The notes under the pieces were generated by a model that saw only the letters and a program-made list of their open reading frames with translations, was not told where the DNA came from and ran no database searches. From NCBI GenBank assembly GCA_944324285.1, contig CALUVR010000016.1:1-54416 (forward strand): a stretch of DNA of 54,416 bases, read 5' to 3'. A program made the position numbers and the translations under genes. Shown one piece after another: positions 1-7,136 of this stretch (positions within the stretch are counted from its first letter, which is position 1; each line of letters starts with the position of its first letter). The DNA comes from Candidatus Gastranaerophilales bacterium. Lineage in GTDB: Bacteria; Cyanobacteriota; Vampirovibrionia; Gastranaerophilales; Gastranaerophilaceae.

Positions 1-212
1 TATATTTATATTTAAAATATTGTTTCCGTTTAATCTCGTTTATTCTAGATTCAGCAATTCTGTTTAAATGTTCAAAAATGCCTAAAACAGCCATTTTTAT
101 TATTATAATTGGAATAATATCCCCTGTACATATTTGTTTTGACTGTGTTTTAAGGCTTTTTAACAATCAAATATCTTATGAATTTTGCTGTATAATCATA
201 AAAGAGGTTAGT

Positions 213-389
213 ATGAGTGATAAAAAACATATAGGTACAAACTTTGATAGTTTTCTTGCTGAAGAAAATATTTTGCAAGAAGCAGAAATCATTGCAAAAA
301 ATCGTGTAAATGCATATATAATAGAACAACAAGCCAATAAGACTTCTGACGAAAAACTTTCAAATAACGAAAATCAACAAATTACATAA
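213..389 (+). CDS. Small protein resembling the N-terminus of an XRE-type antitoxin
   Basis: A 58-residue protein beginning MSDKKHIGTNFDSFL. The start at 213 is chosen because AAAGAGG lies at 201-207; the longer frame back to 78 has no Shine-Dalgarno sequence and encodes an unlikely hydrophobic stretch. The segment HIGTNFDSFLAEENILQEA followed by a basic/aliphatic helix resembles the N-terminal helix of short XRE-type antitoxins found beside RelE/ParE toxins (family recollection, not searched). Those proteins normally continue for about 50 more residues with a helix-turn-helix; here the tail is polar (NKTSDEKLSNNENQQIT) and no HTH is visible. It may be a truncated antitoxin or an unrelated small protein. 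No toxin gene follows directly, though a ParE-like remnant lies about 1.25 kb downstream. Confidence 0.55.
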   Translation: MSDKKHIGTNFDSFLAEENILQEAEIIAKNRVNAYIIEQQANKTSDEKLSNNENQQIT

Positions 390-729
390 TTACTTTTTAT
401 TACAAAAAGAATTACATTCAAAATGATTGCTCTCATTATCTTTCAGACCACTTTTATTCATTTGTAATTTTGTAATACTAAAATCTTAGAAAAAAAATAA
501 AAAAATGAATAGATTGCAGAAGAACTTCTGTGAAATTTTTTGCTTTTGAATATATAAAATTATTAAAATGACTTTGAAAGTTTCATCTTGAATCATCTGG
601 GAATCTCTCAATAAACATCAGGCTAAATGTTTTAAATTTTCTATCTGATTAAATATGCAAGTAGTATTTATGTCAGTTATTTTGTTGTATAATTCTGTTA
701 TAAAAAGTTCCAATGTCGTACAGTCAGCG

Positions 730-757
730 GAGTTTTTTATTGCCAAACGAAAGCAGG
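730..757 (+). repeat. Direct repeat, copy 1
   Basis: GAGTTTTTTATTGCCAAACG followed by AAAGCAGG recurs at 941-968 with a single mismatch (27 of 28 positions identical). Directly after it, 751-758 and 764-771 form an 8-bp inverted repeat (AAGCAGGG/CCCTGCTT) followed by T residues, like a small intrinsic terminator. Confidence 0.75.
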
Positions 758-859
758 GCTTGTCCCTGCTTTTGTAATGACAGAAGTTTCAAAAGTTGGA
801 CGAGAACCACAAGGCAGAGCCTTGTCAGGTTCGAGCGCGAGGCGGCAGAGGGCGGAGGC

Positions 860-895
860 TTGCCTGCAAAATGTCTTAGACATTGCGGCAGGCAA
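860..895. repeat. Nested perfect inverted repeat (strong hairpin)
   Basis: The outer arms TTGCCTGC (860-867) and GCAGGCAA (888-895) enclose inner arms AATGTCT (870-876) and AGACATT (878-884). The whole can fold into one long interrupted stem. It lies inside the GC-richer repeat block with no gene nearby and may be a structural core of that repeat family. Confidence 0.7.
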
Positions 896-968
896 CCGAA
901 GACCCGTTTAATGCCGCCGAGCAAGACCGTCCAACCTGGGGAGTTTTTTATTGCAAAACGAAAGCAGG
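876..968 (+). repeat. Intergenic repeat family, copy A
   Basis: From TTAGACATTGC through GAGCAAGACCGTCCAACCTG to GGGAG this copy parallels 6372-6433, which has GAGCAAGACAACCTGGGGAG. Alignment by eye shows shared blocks (TTAGACA/GTAGACA, AATGCCG, GAGCAAGAC, AACCTGGGGAG) with small indels. The copy ends in the second direct repeat at 941-968. Confidence 0.6.
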
Positions 969-1020
969 CTTTATGCCGGTTTCTGTTTGACTTATAAAAT
1001 TCAGTGTTTGAGAACCAACC

Positions 1021-1036
1021 AGCCCGAAGGGCTTTT
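1021..1036 (+). repeat. Short terminator-like hairpin
   Basis: AGCCC-GAA-GGGCT followed by TTT gives a tight 5-bp stem with a 3-base loop. No gene ends nearby, so a terminator role is unproven; it is part of the repeat block. Confidence 0.4.
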
Positions 1037-1050
1037 GGTGAAGAGTCCAG

Positions 1051-1090
1051 CGCGAGCGAGCTGAGGCTGGAACGCTTTTGCGATTGTTGT
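1051..1090 (+). repeat. Intergenic repeat family, second module (copy near 1.07 kb)
   Basis: CTGGAACGCTTTTGCGATTG (1067-1086) matches 6349-6368 (CTGGAGCGCTTTTGCGATTG) with one mismatch. GCGAGCGAG upstream of it also recurs near 6410. This is the second half of a composite repeat whose modules appear in a different order at the two loci. Confidence 0.7.
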
Positions 1091-1636
1091 ATTAAACCAG
1101 ACATTTCAATCATGTACGGTTATGATTTTACCCCTTAAAGTGGCTTTGCGTTTAGGTTTTAACCTGCCGGAAGTGTCCGAAAATAATCAAACCAAATTAC
1201 TTAAAAAGTCCACGTAGTGTCCGTTGAAGTCCATCCATTCGTTTTTTGGTTGTAAACCTTATGTGGCGGAAGTTTAGGGTGTATTTGGATGTAAAGAAAC
1301 AGGACAATACAGAAAAAGGGAACTTGCCTCAAAGCCCTTCTGTGTAAATGTATTTTAGAATAATTTAGGGTTACAGAAAAGTCCGGTATGTCCGATTTGT
1401 GGGACTACCATTTTCACAAAAATATAAAAAGTGGAAGATAATATGCCAATAGCCTTATTTCTGTAAGATAATACCCGATAACAAACATAGGACTTTTGCC
1501 GTAAAAAAGTAACACGAGTTCCGTAAAAAAATTTTCTGTCACAAAACGGAACCTTAACGGAAACCATTGAGAAATAAGGTTAGACGGTAATATTATAAGT
1601 ATATTTTCTTTTTCTTCATACCATTTCTGTCCTGCA

Positions 1637-1762
1637 ATTAAAAGTGCTCCATAAGCATATAATGATATTGAAATAATTACAAATTATATTGCTAAAGACA
1701 ATAAAACTGCTGCAACAAAATTTGTAAAATTATTTTACAAGGCAGCAAAAAAATATATTTAA
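1637..1762 (+). pseudogene. ParE/RelE-type toxin remnant with in-frame stop
   Basis: Reading 1655-1762 gives AYNDIEIITNYIAKDN, then KTAATKFVKLFYKAAKKYI and a stop. This matches the start of ParE-family toxins (typically SPxAYNDLEEIxxYIAKDNPxAAxxFV). The preceding codons read IKSAP and then TAA (1652-1654) exactly where the family usually has Gln before Ala-Tyr, so CAA to TAA is a simple explanation. The frame ends after about 35 codons, whereas intact ParE proteins have about 90-100, and no start codon or Shine-Dalgarno precedes it. I infer a fragment broken at both ends. Assignment is from recalled family sequences only. Confidence 0.5.
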
Positions 1763-1804
1763 ATAGTATAGCTCATAATAAGAGTATAGTTGAGGTGGAT
1801 TAAG

Positions 1805-2317
1805 ATGCGAATTAATTCTGGGGAATTAATACCTGATGGTTACTTTTCTGCTAATGTCGTTTTCCCTAAGAATAATGTAGATACTAATTTATGCTGGTAT
1901 GCTGCTAATTTACCAGATATAATAAAAATGAATTCAAAAATTTTAGTAACAACAGACAAAGTAAAGCAAAAATTCACAAACTCAGAAATTAAAGATTTGT
2001 TTTTAAAATATTACGAGATACAAGAAACTGCTGATAAATATAATATTATTGTTACCAATAGTTGTCCTGCGGAGTCGTTATTTCACAAGAATGCAACAAT
2101 AAAATTTGTTGTCTGCACAGATATTCAGCAGAAAGGCGACAAAGTTTTACCTGCCGGATACTATTCGCCGGAACTAACTTTTCCTAAAAATCATGGCTAT
2201 CGTGAGATACTAAAAAATGGTAAAGAGCATCTTGACAGACTGTTAGAAGCTTTGCATCCCGGTTCAACTTCTCAAGAAAAAGATATTCAGAAACCTTTAG
2301 ATGAATTATTTGTATAG
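1805..2317 (+). CDS. Uncharacterised protein with internal duplication
   Basis: 170 residues starting MRINSGELIPDGYF. The ATG at 1805 is preferred over the TTG at 1790 because GAGGTGG lies at 1792-1798. I do not recognise the family. Two halves each carry a similar block: LIPDGYFSANVVFPKNN near the N-terminus and LPAGYYSPELTFPKNHG near residue 125, sharing the pattern LxPxGYxSxxxxFPKN, which suggests an ancient duplication. There is no signal peptide or membrane segment. It lies 10 bases upstream of the large 2328 gene in the same direction, so the two are probably co-transcribed and may act together; function unknown. Confidence 0.8.
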   Translation: MRINSGELIPDGYFSANVVFPKNNVDTNLCWYAANLPDIIKMNSKILVTTDKVKQKFTNSEIKDLFLKYYEIQETADKYNIIVTNSCPAESLFHKNATIKFVVCTDIQQKGDKVLPAGYYSPELTFPKNHGYREILKNGKEHLDRLLEALHPGSTSQEKDIQKPLDELFV

Positions 2318-2327
2318 GATTTAATAT

Positions 2328-5300
2328 ATGATTACCCCGGTTGATATAAATAAAATATACACTAAAACTGAATACACCCCAGCGTTCCGCGGAGTTAATA
2401 CTATTGTTAAAACGGCAGATTCTTTTACCAGGAATCTTTACCTGGATAATGCAAACAATAAACAAATTTTTATCTCCATTCAAAAGGAATTTAACAGGCT
2501 TCCGCAAGAAAATGTTATCGAAGCTTATCAGTGCATTTTGGATTCATCGGGAATTGCTAATCAGGAAGCTTTTGATGTTTTGTCAAAAGCATGTTTTAAA
2601 AAGAAAGGTCTATTACGCTTCTTTAGCTCAAAAAAACAAAATGACCCCTATGCTAAATTCGGCATAAAATTTATCACAAATATAATCGAAGCGGCAAAAG
2701 ACAATAATAAAAATCATTCTACAGTAAATCTTAATTTCCTTGAGAATATTTTGAAAACTTATTCTGCTTCTGCATCAGAGAATTACTTTAAACTGATAAG
2801 TATTAATAAAGATGCAAAGGGTATAATTTCTTCAAAAAATAATGAGTTGTTTTCCTTGCTAAATAAAAGCAGACATCTGGATTGCTATAAATATCTTAAA
2901 AATAAAGAAGGCAGAATCGGCGAAAATTTGAGAGATTATGTATTGAATGATATCCAAAAGAACAACGGGCACGTCGATAAAGAAATATTTGAGATAATCA
3001 AATATGTAAAGAACAATAATAATGTAAAAGAAATTTTGGATGAAGTAAGCCGGCAAAGACAAAAGGTTAAGCCTGAATATTTAAAATTTGCACTGGAACA
3101 TTCTCCTGACAATTCAGGGGCAATTTCTCTTGAAAACTTCAGACGGATTATTGATACAGCTGAGAACTCTCCTAAAATTTTAAAATACTGTGAAATATTC
3201 AAAGATAATAACGCTCTTATAAGATATCCTAATATAGACTTTGTAAAAAGTATTTCTCCTGATGTTGAAGATATAAAAATTCTTCAAAAATATGCACTAA
3301 TAGGTTCAGATAAAGAAGGAGTTGTATCAAATGATTTTACCCACAATCTAAAAAACTATTTAAAAAATAATCCACACACGAAAAAAGCTGAAACTTTAAT
3401 CTATTGCCTTGAACGGGTAAAAGATGCAGACGGTTCAATCAATTGGGATTGTATAAAAACTTTTTACGAGCTGAAAACTAGAATTCTATCGCAGAAAAAT
3501 ATCAAAAACAACAGTAATTCTATAGCCGGAGAAAATTTAGCGGAACAGATAACGCAGTACAATATTTTTGAACAAATTCTAAATGCTGTAAAAGATAAAA
3601 AAGGCAATATTTCTAAAGATTATACCAAAGCAGTCAGCGACCTGATGGGCGATAAACTTCTGAACGAGATTCCATATATTCTGGAAGCATCTTGCAAGCC
3701 TGATGGAACGCTTGATAATAAAGTTATAAAACAAACAACCATGCTTGTAAAAAATACTATTGAAAAAGAACGGCTTGACATCGCAAAATTTACCGCTAAA
3801 TGTAAAGATAATAATGGATATTTTGATACAGGCAGATTCCAAGAATTGCAATCTGTTCAAGCCGCAGGGATTAGAAGTAATATTGCCTCCATTGCCCTTG
3901 CACTTCACAATCCGGATAATTCATTCAGTAAAAAAGGGCTTAATCTTGTTGCGTATTTGAGGAAAAATTCGCACCATCAGATAGAAGAAGATCTTGCAAA
4001 AATTATTTCCCTATGCCGGGACAATTCGGGGTATCTTAATGATAAAAATATTCTGGCCGTAAAAGTAATTCAAGCCCGAAAACCGCATGCTGATTTATCT
4101 ATGTTGTTGAAAATAACAATTAATGATAACAAAATAGTAGATGTCGACAAATTAAAAGGTTTAAATGAAATTCTAAAACAATTTCACGGCAGCAGCTTAA
4201 ATAAGGAAATGTTAAATACAATTTTAAAGTTTTCAGCCGATAGAAACGGCGGGTATGATTTTGATATAATGAAGCTGCTTGTGAAAATCCAAAAGTCAGG
4301 TGAAAGTTTTTTTTCATACAGAGACATTATACCAGTATTTAAGGAGTTTATAAAATACTCAGGTGTTACATCGTTTCATCAATTGAATTTGCAGCAAAAA
4401 AGAGACATCTTGAGAAAAATAACAAAATATAAATCAGAATATCAAGACTACAGATTTCAGAAATACCTGGATATAAAAATACTTCCTAAAAATGAGAGCG
4501 ATTATTGTGAAACACTTGCTCGTCTTTCTCATTCAATAGGTATTAATGTAAAACCGTTGGAGCAAAAGATTATTGACAATTTTTACAGTGCACTGAAAAA
4601 TATGGCAAATCCTCAAAGTGAATTTATGCATTTGGACTTTGATAATAATGTGCCTAAACTAAATCTTAAATATCCGCTCGATAATTTTAAAAAAGATGTA
4701 TGGAATATAGTTAAAGATTTTTCTTATGGTGAAAGGATAAAGAGTCTTGATTATTTTGGTTTTGAGTTGAAAAATTATTCAGGCAGACTGATTTTAAACG
4801 GATTTCCAAGTGCGCATAAGCCGGATGGTAAACTCGCAGTAATAAAGGATGCAAATGTAAAGGCTGCAATATCAAAATTAACACCTTATGTTATAAAATT
4901 TACTCAAGGTAATGATGTGACAGTTTTAAACAATCCGGTATTGTCTAAAGAACTTACAGCTATAACAAAAGCTTTTCCTGAATTTTTGACAACAATAGGC
5001 AAAGTCCAGCATCCGGCACATGATTACACGCTTGATATTCACATTCTTAAAGTTTTGCAAGGGGTTTTTAAACATCCTGACTATGAAAAATTACCTGAAG
5101 CCTCCAAAAAGCATATTCAAATTGCAGCACTTCTTCACGATTTAAATAAATCAGCATACGATGTGGATAAACATCATCCGGAAAATTCCGCTTTTGATAC
5201 ATATTATCTCCTAAATAAGTTCAATATGCGTGAGAAGGACAAACTTAAAATATATGAAATAATAAAAAATCATAACTGGCTTGCAAGATATAATAACTCA

Positions 5301-6245
5301 TCAAATAAAAGTTCAATAGCAAAAGAATTTGCGTATGAACTTCGGCAGAATAATGCATTTGAGTTACTTTATATTCTTACAAATGCTGATATAAAGGGTG
5401 TAAAGAAACAAGAACAGTTCTTCAAAAGATATTCCGCTGCTTTGGATGATGCTCAAAAACAAATTTCTCCGCTGATACACGAAATCCAAAAAAATGCGAT
5501 AAACCTGCCGCAGACAAACATCCCGAAAGTATGTGACATTGATCATAATTCCCGATTTGTTTCTGTCATCCAAAAAGACGGGATTAGAAATACGGTTATT
5601 GATATCCAAAAAGGAATTAATTTGAAAAAAGTCGGCTTTGCAGAAAATATTTCTGTAAATGATTTGAATATACTTGTCCACGGGCTTGATACAAAGAATG
5701 ATGCTGCTATGTTTCAGGCGCTTGGCATGATAAATTCAGATGCTTTGTTGAGTTCTTCATACATAAATTACAGCAAAGGCAACTGGAGAGTATTCAGACC
5801 GCAAGGTTTTGTTTTGTATGTTCCGTCTGCTGATATTCAGGCCGGATACTGGCGGGATTTCGGTTCCGGATATAAAAAAGATCGAAGCACTTTATTTTCG
5901 CAATATTTGTTTTCCAATAATGAGACCAGAACTTATTTCCCTAATCAGCTAAAAAAAGAATTGAATTTGACAGACGCAGAATATATTAATTTATTGAGAA
6001 AGATCGAAGATGTTCCTATGAGTCTGCTTGATAGGTTTTTCCCGAATGTTGCAAATGCTTACAGAAATATATTTACTAATATGGAAACATCCAAACGCAG
6101 CTACAGCAGGAACTATAACGAAATACTTGTAACCAGACCTAAAATTCAAGCTGTATTTTGTTATGACCAAAAACCATCGGAAATATCTCCTTACTTGAGA
6201 AGCTATGCCCAAAGACAAGGTATTCCTATTTTAGTTTTTCACTAA
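2328..6245 (+). CDS. Giant repeat protein with HD domain and uncharacterised C-terminal domain
   Basis: 1305 residues; ATG preceded by AGGA. Residues 17-22 read TPAFRG, the N-terminal F-x-G motif seen in other proteins of this window. Residues about 60-680 are alpha-helical repeats; roughly 14 copies carry a charged turn of the form (C/V)(K/R)D-x-x-G-(Y/N/S)-(F/I), for example AKCKDNNGYFD, SLCRDNSGYLN, ERVKDADGSIN and NAVKDKKGNIS. An HD-type metal-binding domain follows: HPAHDYTLDIH near residue 895, AALLHDLNK near 935 and KNHNW near 980, in the style of GlnD-like HD domains but without a recognisable nucleotidyltransferase. The last 230 residues form a separate domain (ILVHGLD, NWRVFRPQGF, YNEILVTRPK) that I cannot assign. 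No signal peptide is seen. Enzymatic activity is inferred only from the HD motif; the substrate is unknown. Confidence 0.85.
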   Translation: MITPVDINKIYTKTEYTPAFRGVNTIVKTADSFTRNLYLDNANNKQIFISIQKEFNRLPQENVIEAYQCILDSSGIANQEAFDVLSKACFKKKGLLRFFSSKKQNDPYAKFGIKFITNIIEAAKDNNKNHSTVNLNFLENILKTYSASASENYFKLISINKDAKGIISSKNNELFSLLNKSRHLDCYKYLKNKEGRIGENLRDYVLNDIQKNNGHVDKEIFEIIKYVKNNNNVKEILDEVSRQRQKVKPEYLKFALEHSPDNSGAISLENFRRIIDTAENSPKILKYCEIFKDNNALIRYPNIDFVKSISPDVEDIKILQKYALIGSDKEGVVSNDFTHNLKNYLKNNPHTKKAETLIYCLERVKDADGSINWDCIKTFYELKTRILSQKNIKNNSNSIAGENLAEQITQYNIFEQILNAVKDKKGNISKDYTKAVSDLMGDKLLNEIPYILEASCKPDGTLDNKVIKQTTMLVKNTIEKERLDIAKFTAKCKDNNGYFDTGRFQELQSVQAAGIRSNIASIALALHNPDNSFSKKGLNLVAYLRKNSHHQIEEDLAKIISLCRDNSGYLNDKNILAVKVIQARKPHADLSMLLKITINDNKIVDVDKLKGLNEILKQFHGSSLNKEMLNTILKFSADRNGGYDFDIMKLLVKIQKSGESFFSYRDIIPVFKEFIKYSGVTSFHQLNLQQKRDILRKITKYKSEYQDYRFQKYLDIKILPKNESDYCETLARLSHSIGINVKPLEQKIIDNFYSALKNMANPQSEFMHLDFDNNVPKLNLKYPLDNFKKDVWNIVKDFSYGERIKSLDYFGFELKNYSGRLILNGFPSAHKPDGKLAVIKDANVKAAISKLTPYVIKFTQGNDVTVLNNPVLSKELTAITKAFPEFLTTIGKVQHPAHDYTLDIHILKVLQGVFKHPDYEKLPEASKKHIQIAALLHDLNKSAYDVDKHHPENSAFDTYYLLNKFNMREKDKLKIYEIIKNHNWLARYNNSSNKSSIAKEFAYELRQNNAFELLYILTNADIKGVKKQEQFFKRYSAALDDAQKQISPLIHEIQKNAINLPQTNIPKVCDIDHNSRFVSVIQKDGIRNTVIDIQKGINLKKVGFAENISVNDLNILVHGLDTKNDAAMFQALGMINSDALLSSSYINYSKGNWRVFRPQGFVLYVPSADIQAGYWRDFGSGYKKDRSTLFSQYLFSNNETRTYFPNQLKKELNLTDAEYINLLRKIEDVPMSLLDRFFPNVANAYRNIFTNMETSKRSYSRNYNEILVTRPKIQAVFCYDQKPSEISPYLRSYAQRQGIPILVFH

Positions 6246-6262
6246 AATAGGAATTTTCGTTG
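6222..6262 (+). terminator. Intrinsic terminator overlapping the stop codon of the 2328 gene
   Basis: Perfect 13-bp arms ATTCCTATTTTAG (6222-6234) and CTAAAATAGGAAT (6242-6254) with a 7-base loop, followed by TTTCGTTGTTT. The left arm encodes the last residues of the upstream gene and the stop codon TAA lies in the right arm. Confidence 0.75.
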
Positions 6263-6348
6263 TTTCTAATAACAGCGGGTTCCAAATGTTTTGTGAAAAT
6301 AGTTAAACTATCTGAACTAAATAATCAAACTATCTGTTCTTTTTACAG

Positions 6349-6433
6349 CTGGAGCGCTTTTGCGATTGTGTTGTAGACACATTAGCAAGGCGCAGAATGC
6401 CGTTAAACGCGAGCGAGCAAGACAACCTGGGGA
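6349..6433 (+). repeat. Intergenic repeat family, copy B
   Basis: Contains both modules seen around 0.88-1.09 kb: CTGGAGCGCTTTTGCGATTG (6349-6368) and GAGCAAGACAACCTGGGGAG (6414-6433), here in the order module 2 then module 1. It is locally richer in GC than the flanks and lies between the convergent ends of the 2328 gene and nrdG. Confidence 0.7.
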
Positions 6434-6449
6434 GAGGGAATATTAATCA

Positions 6450-7136
6450 TTATTCTCTTAGCTTTACTGTGTTTATATACGGTTTAAGAAGTTCTATTAT
6501 CTTTTCAAATTCAGCATTTAAATATGTTTCTTCTCCCATAAGTTCGGTATCAAGAATTTTTGACGGAATAAATTTTTGAAGATAATACCGCTTTGCTCCG
6601 TGAATGAGCTTGCCTATTTTTTCAAAATCTTCAAACTTAAGTTGTGACTTAACTACGGTTGTTCGGAATTCATAATCTACTCCGGATTCCATGATTATAT
6701 TTATACTTTTTTTTATTTTTCCGGTATCAATATTTACTTTTGTAATTTCACAGTATTTTTCAAGCGGAGCTTTTATGTCCATTGCAATATAATCTATATA
6801 CGGTAAAGTTTTTTTTAGCTTTTCAGGAAAACTTCCGTTTGAGTCAAGTTTTATCAGAAATCCCAGAGATTTAATTTCTTTTATTACATCTTCTAAATCA
6901 TCTTGAATACAAGGTTCTCCTCCCGTAATTACAACTCCGTCAAGCTTATCCGTTCTCGTTTTTAAAAACTCCAAAAGAGCAGGTACTGTCCATATCTGCC
7001 CTTTTGTTGTTATAAGCTCTGGATTGTGACAGTATCCGCAGCGAAAGTTGCATCCTTGAGTAAATACAATCGCGCTGATTTTCTCAGGATAATCCAGAAG
7101 GGATGTCTTTTGTACTCCGCCTATTTGCATCCGCAA
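6450..7136 (-). CDS. nrdG: Anaerobic ribonucleoside-triphosphate reductase activating protein NrdG
   Basis: A 228-residue radical-SAM enzyme that generates the glycyl radical on NrdD using S-adenosylmethionine and a [4Fe-4S] cluster. The cluster motif is visible as GCNFRCGYC (Cys29, Cys33, Cys36), followed by VVITGGEPCIQ, the usual glycine-rich SAM-binding segment. Length fits the NrdG/pyruvate-formate-lyase-activase-like form. The start overlaps the end of nrdD by 16 bases, so the two are translated from one message under the leader upstream of nrdD. Confidence 0.95.
   Translation of the reverse strand: MRMQIGGVQKTSLLDYPEKISAIVFTQGCNFRCGYCHNPELITTKGQIWTVPALLEFLKTRTDKLDGVVITGGEPCIQDDLEDVIKEIKSLGFLIKLDSNGSFPEKLKKTLPYIDYIAMDIKAPLEKYCEITKVNIDTGKIKKSINIIMESGVDYEFRTTVVKSQLKFEDFEKIGKLIHGAKRYYLQKFIPSKILDTELMGEETYLNAEFEKIIELLKPYINTVKLRE

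Larger units (their letters stand above)
390..1636. other. Long non-coding, repeat-rich intergenic region
   Basis: No credible gene is visible in this stretch. The outer parts are very AT-rich, while about 720-1100 is noticeably richer in GC and holds several hairpins and repeats, listed separately. Two overlapping open frames on opposite strands in the GC-richer part have low-complexity translations and no ribosome binding sites, so I treat them as chance. From about 1140 to 1600 short words of the GTCC type recur (AGTGTCCG, AGTCCACG, TGTCCGTT, AGTCCGG) without a regular period. This looks like decayed repeat DNA. Confidence 0.6.

Noticed and set aside
713-1113. Two overlapping open frames on opposite strands (94 and 129 codons)
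   Set aside because: Both lie in the GC-richer repeat block, have no Shine-Dalgarno sequence, and translate to low-complexity mixtures. The repeat structure explains the lack of stops.
6305-6337. Direct repeat AACTATCTG twice near the end of the 2328 gene
   Set aside because: Two nine-base copies in AT-rich DNA can arise by chance and suggest no feature.
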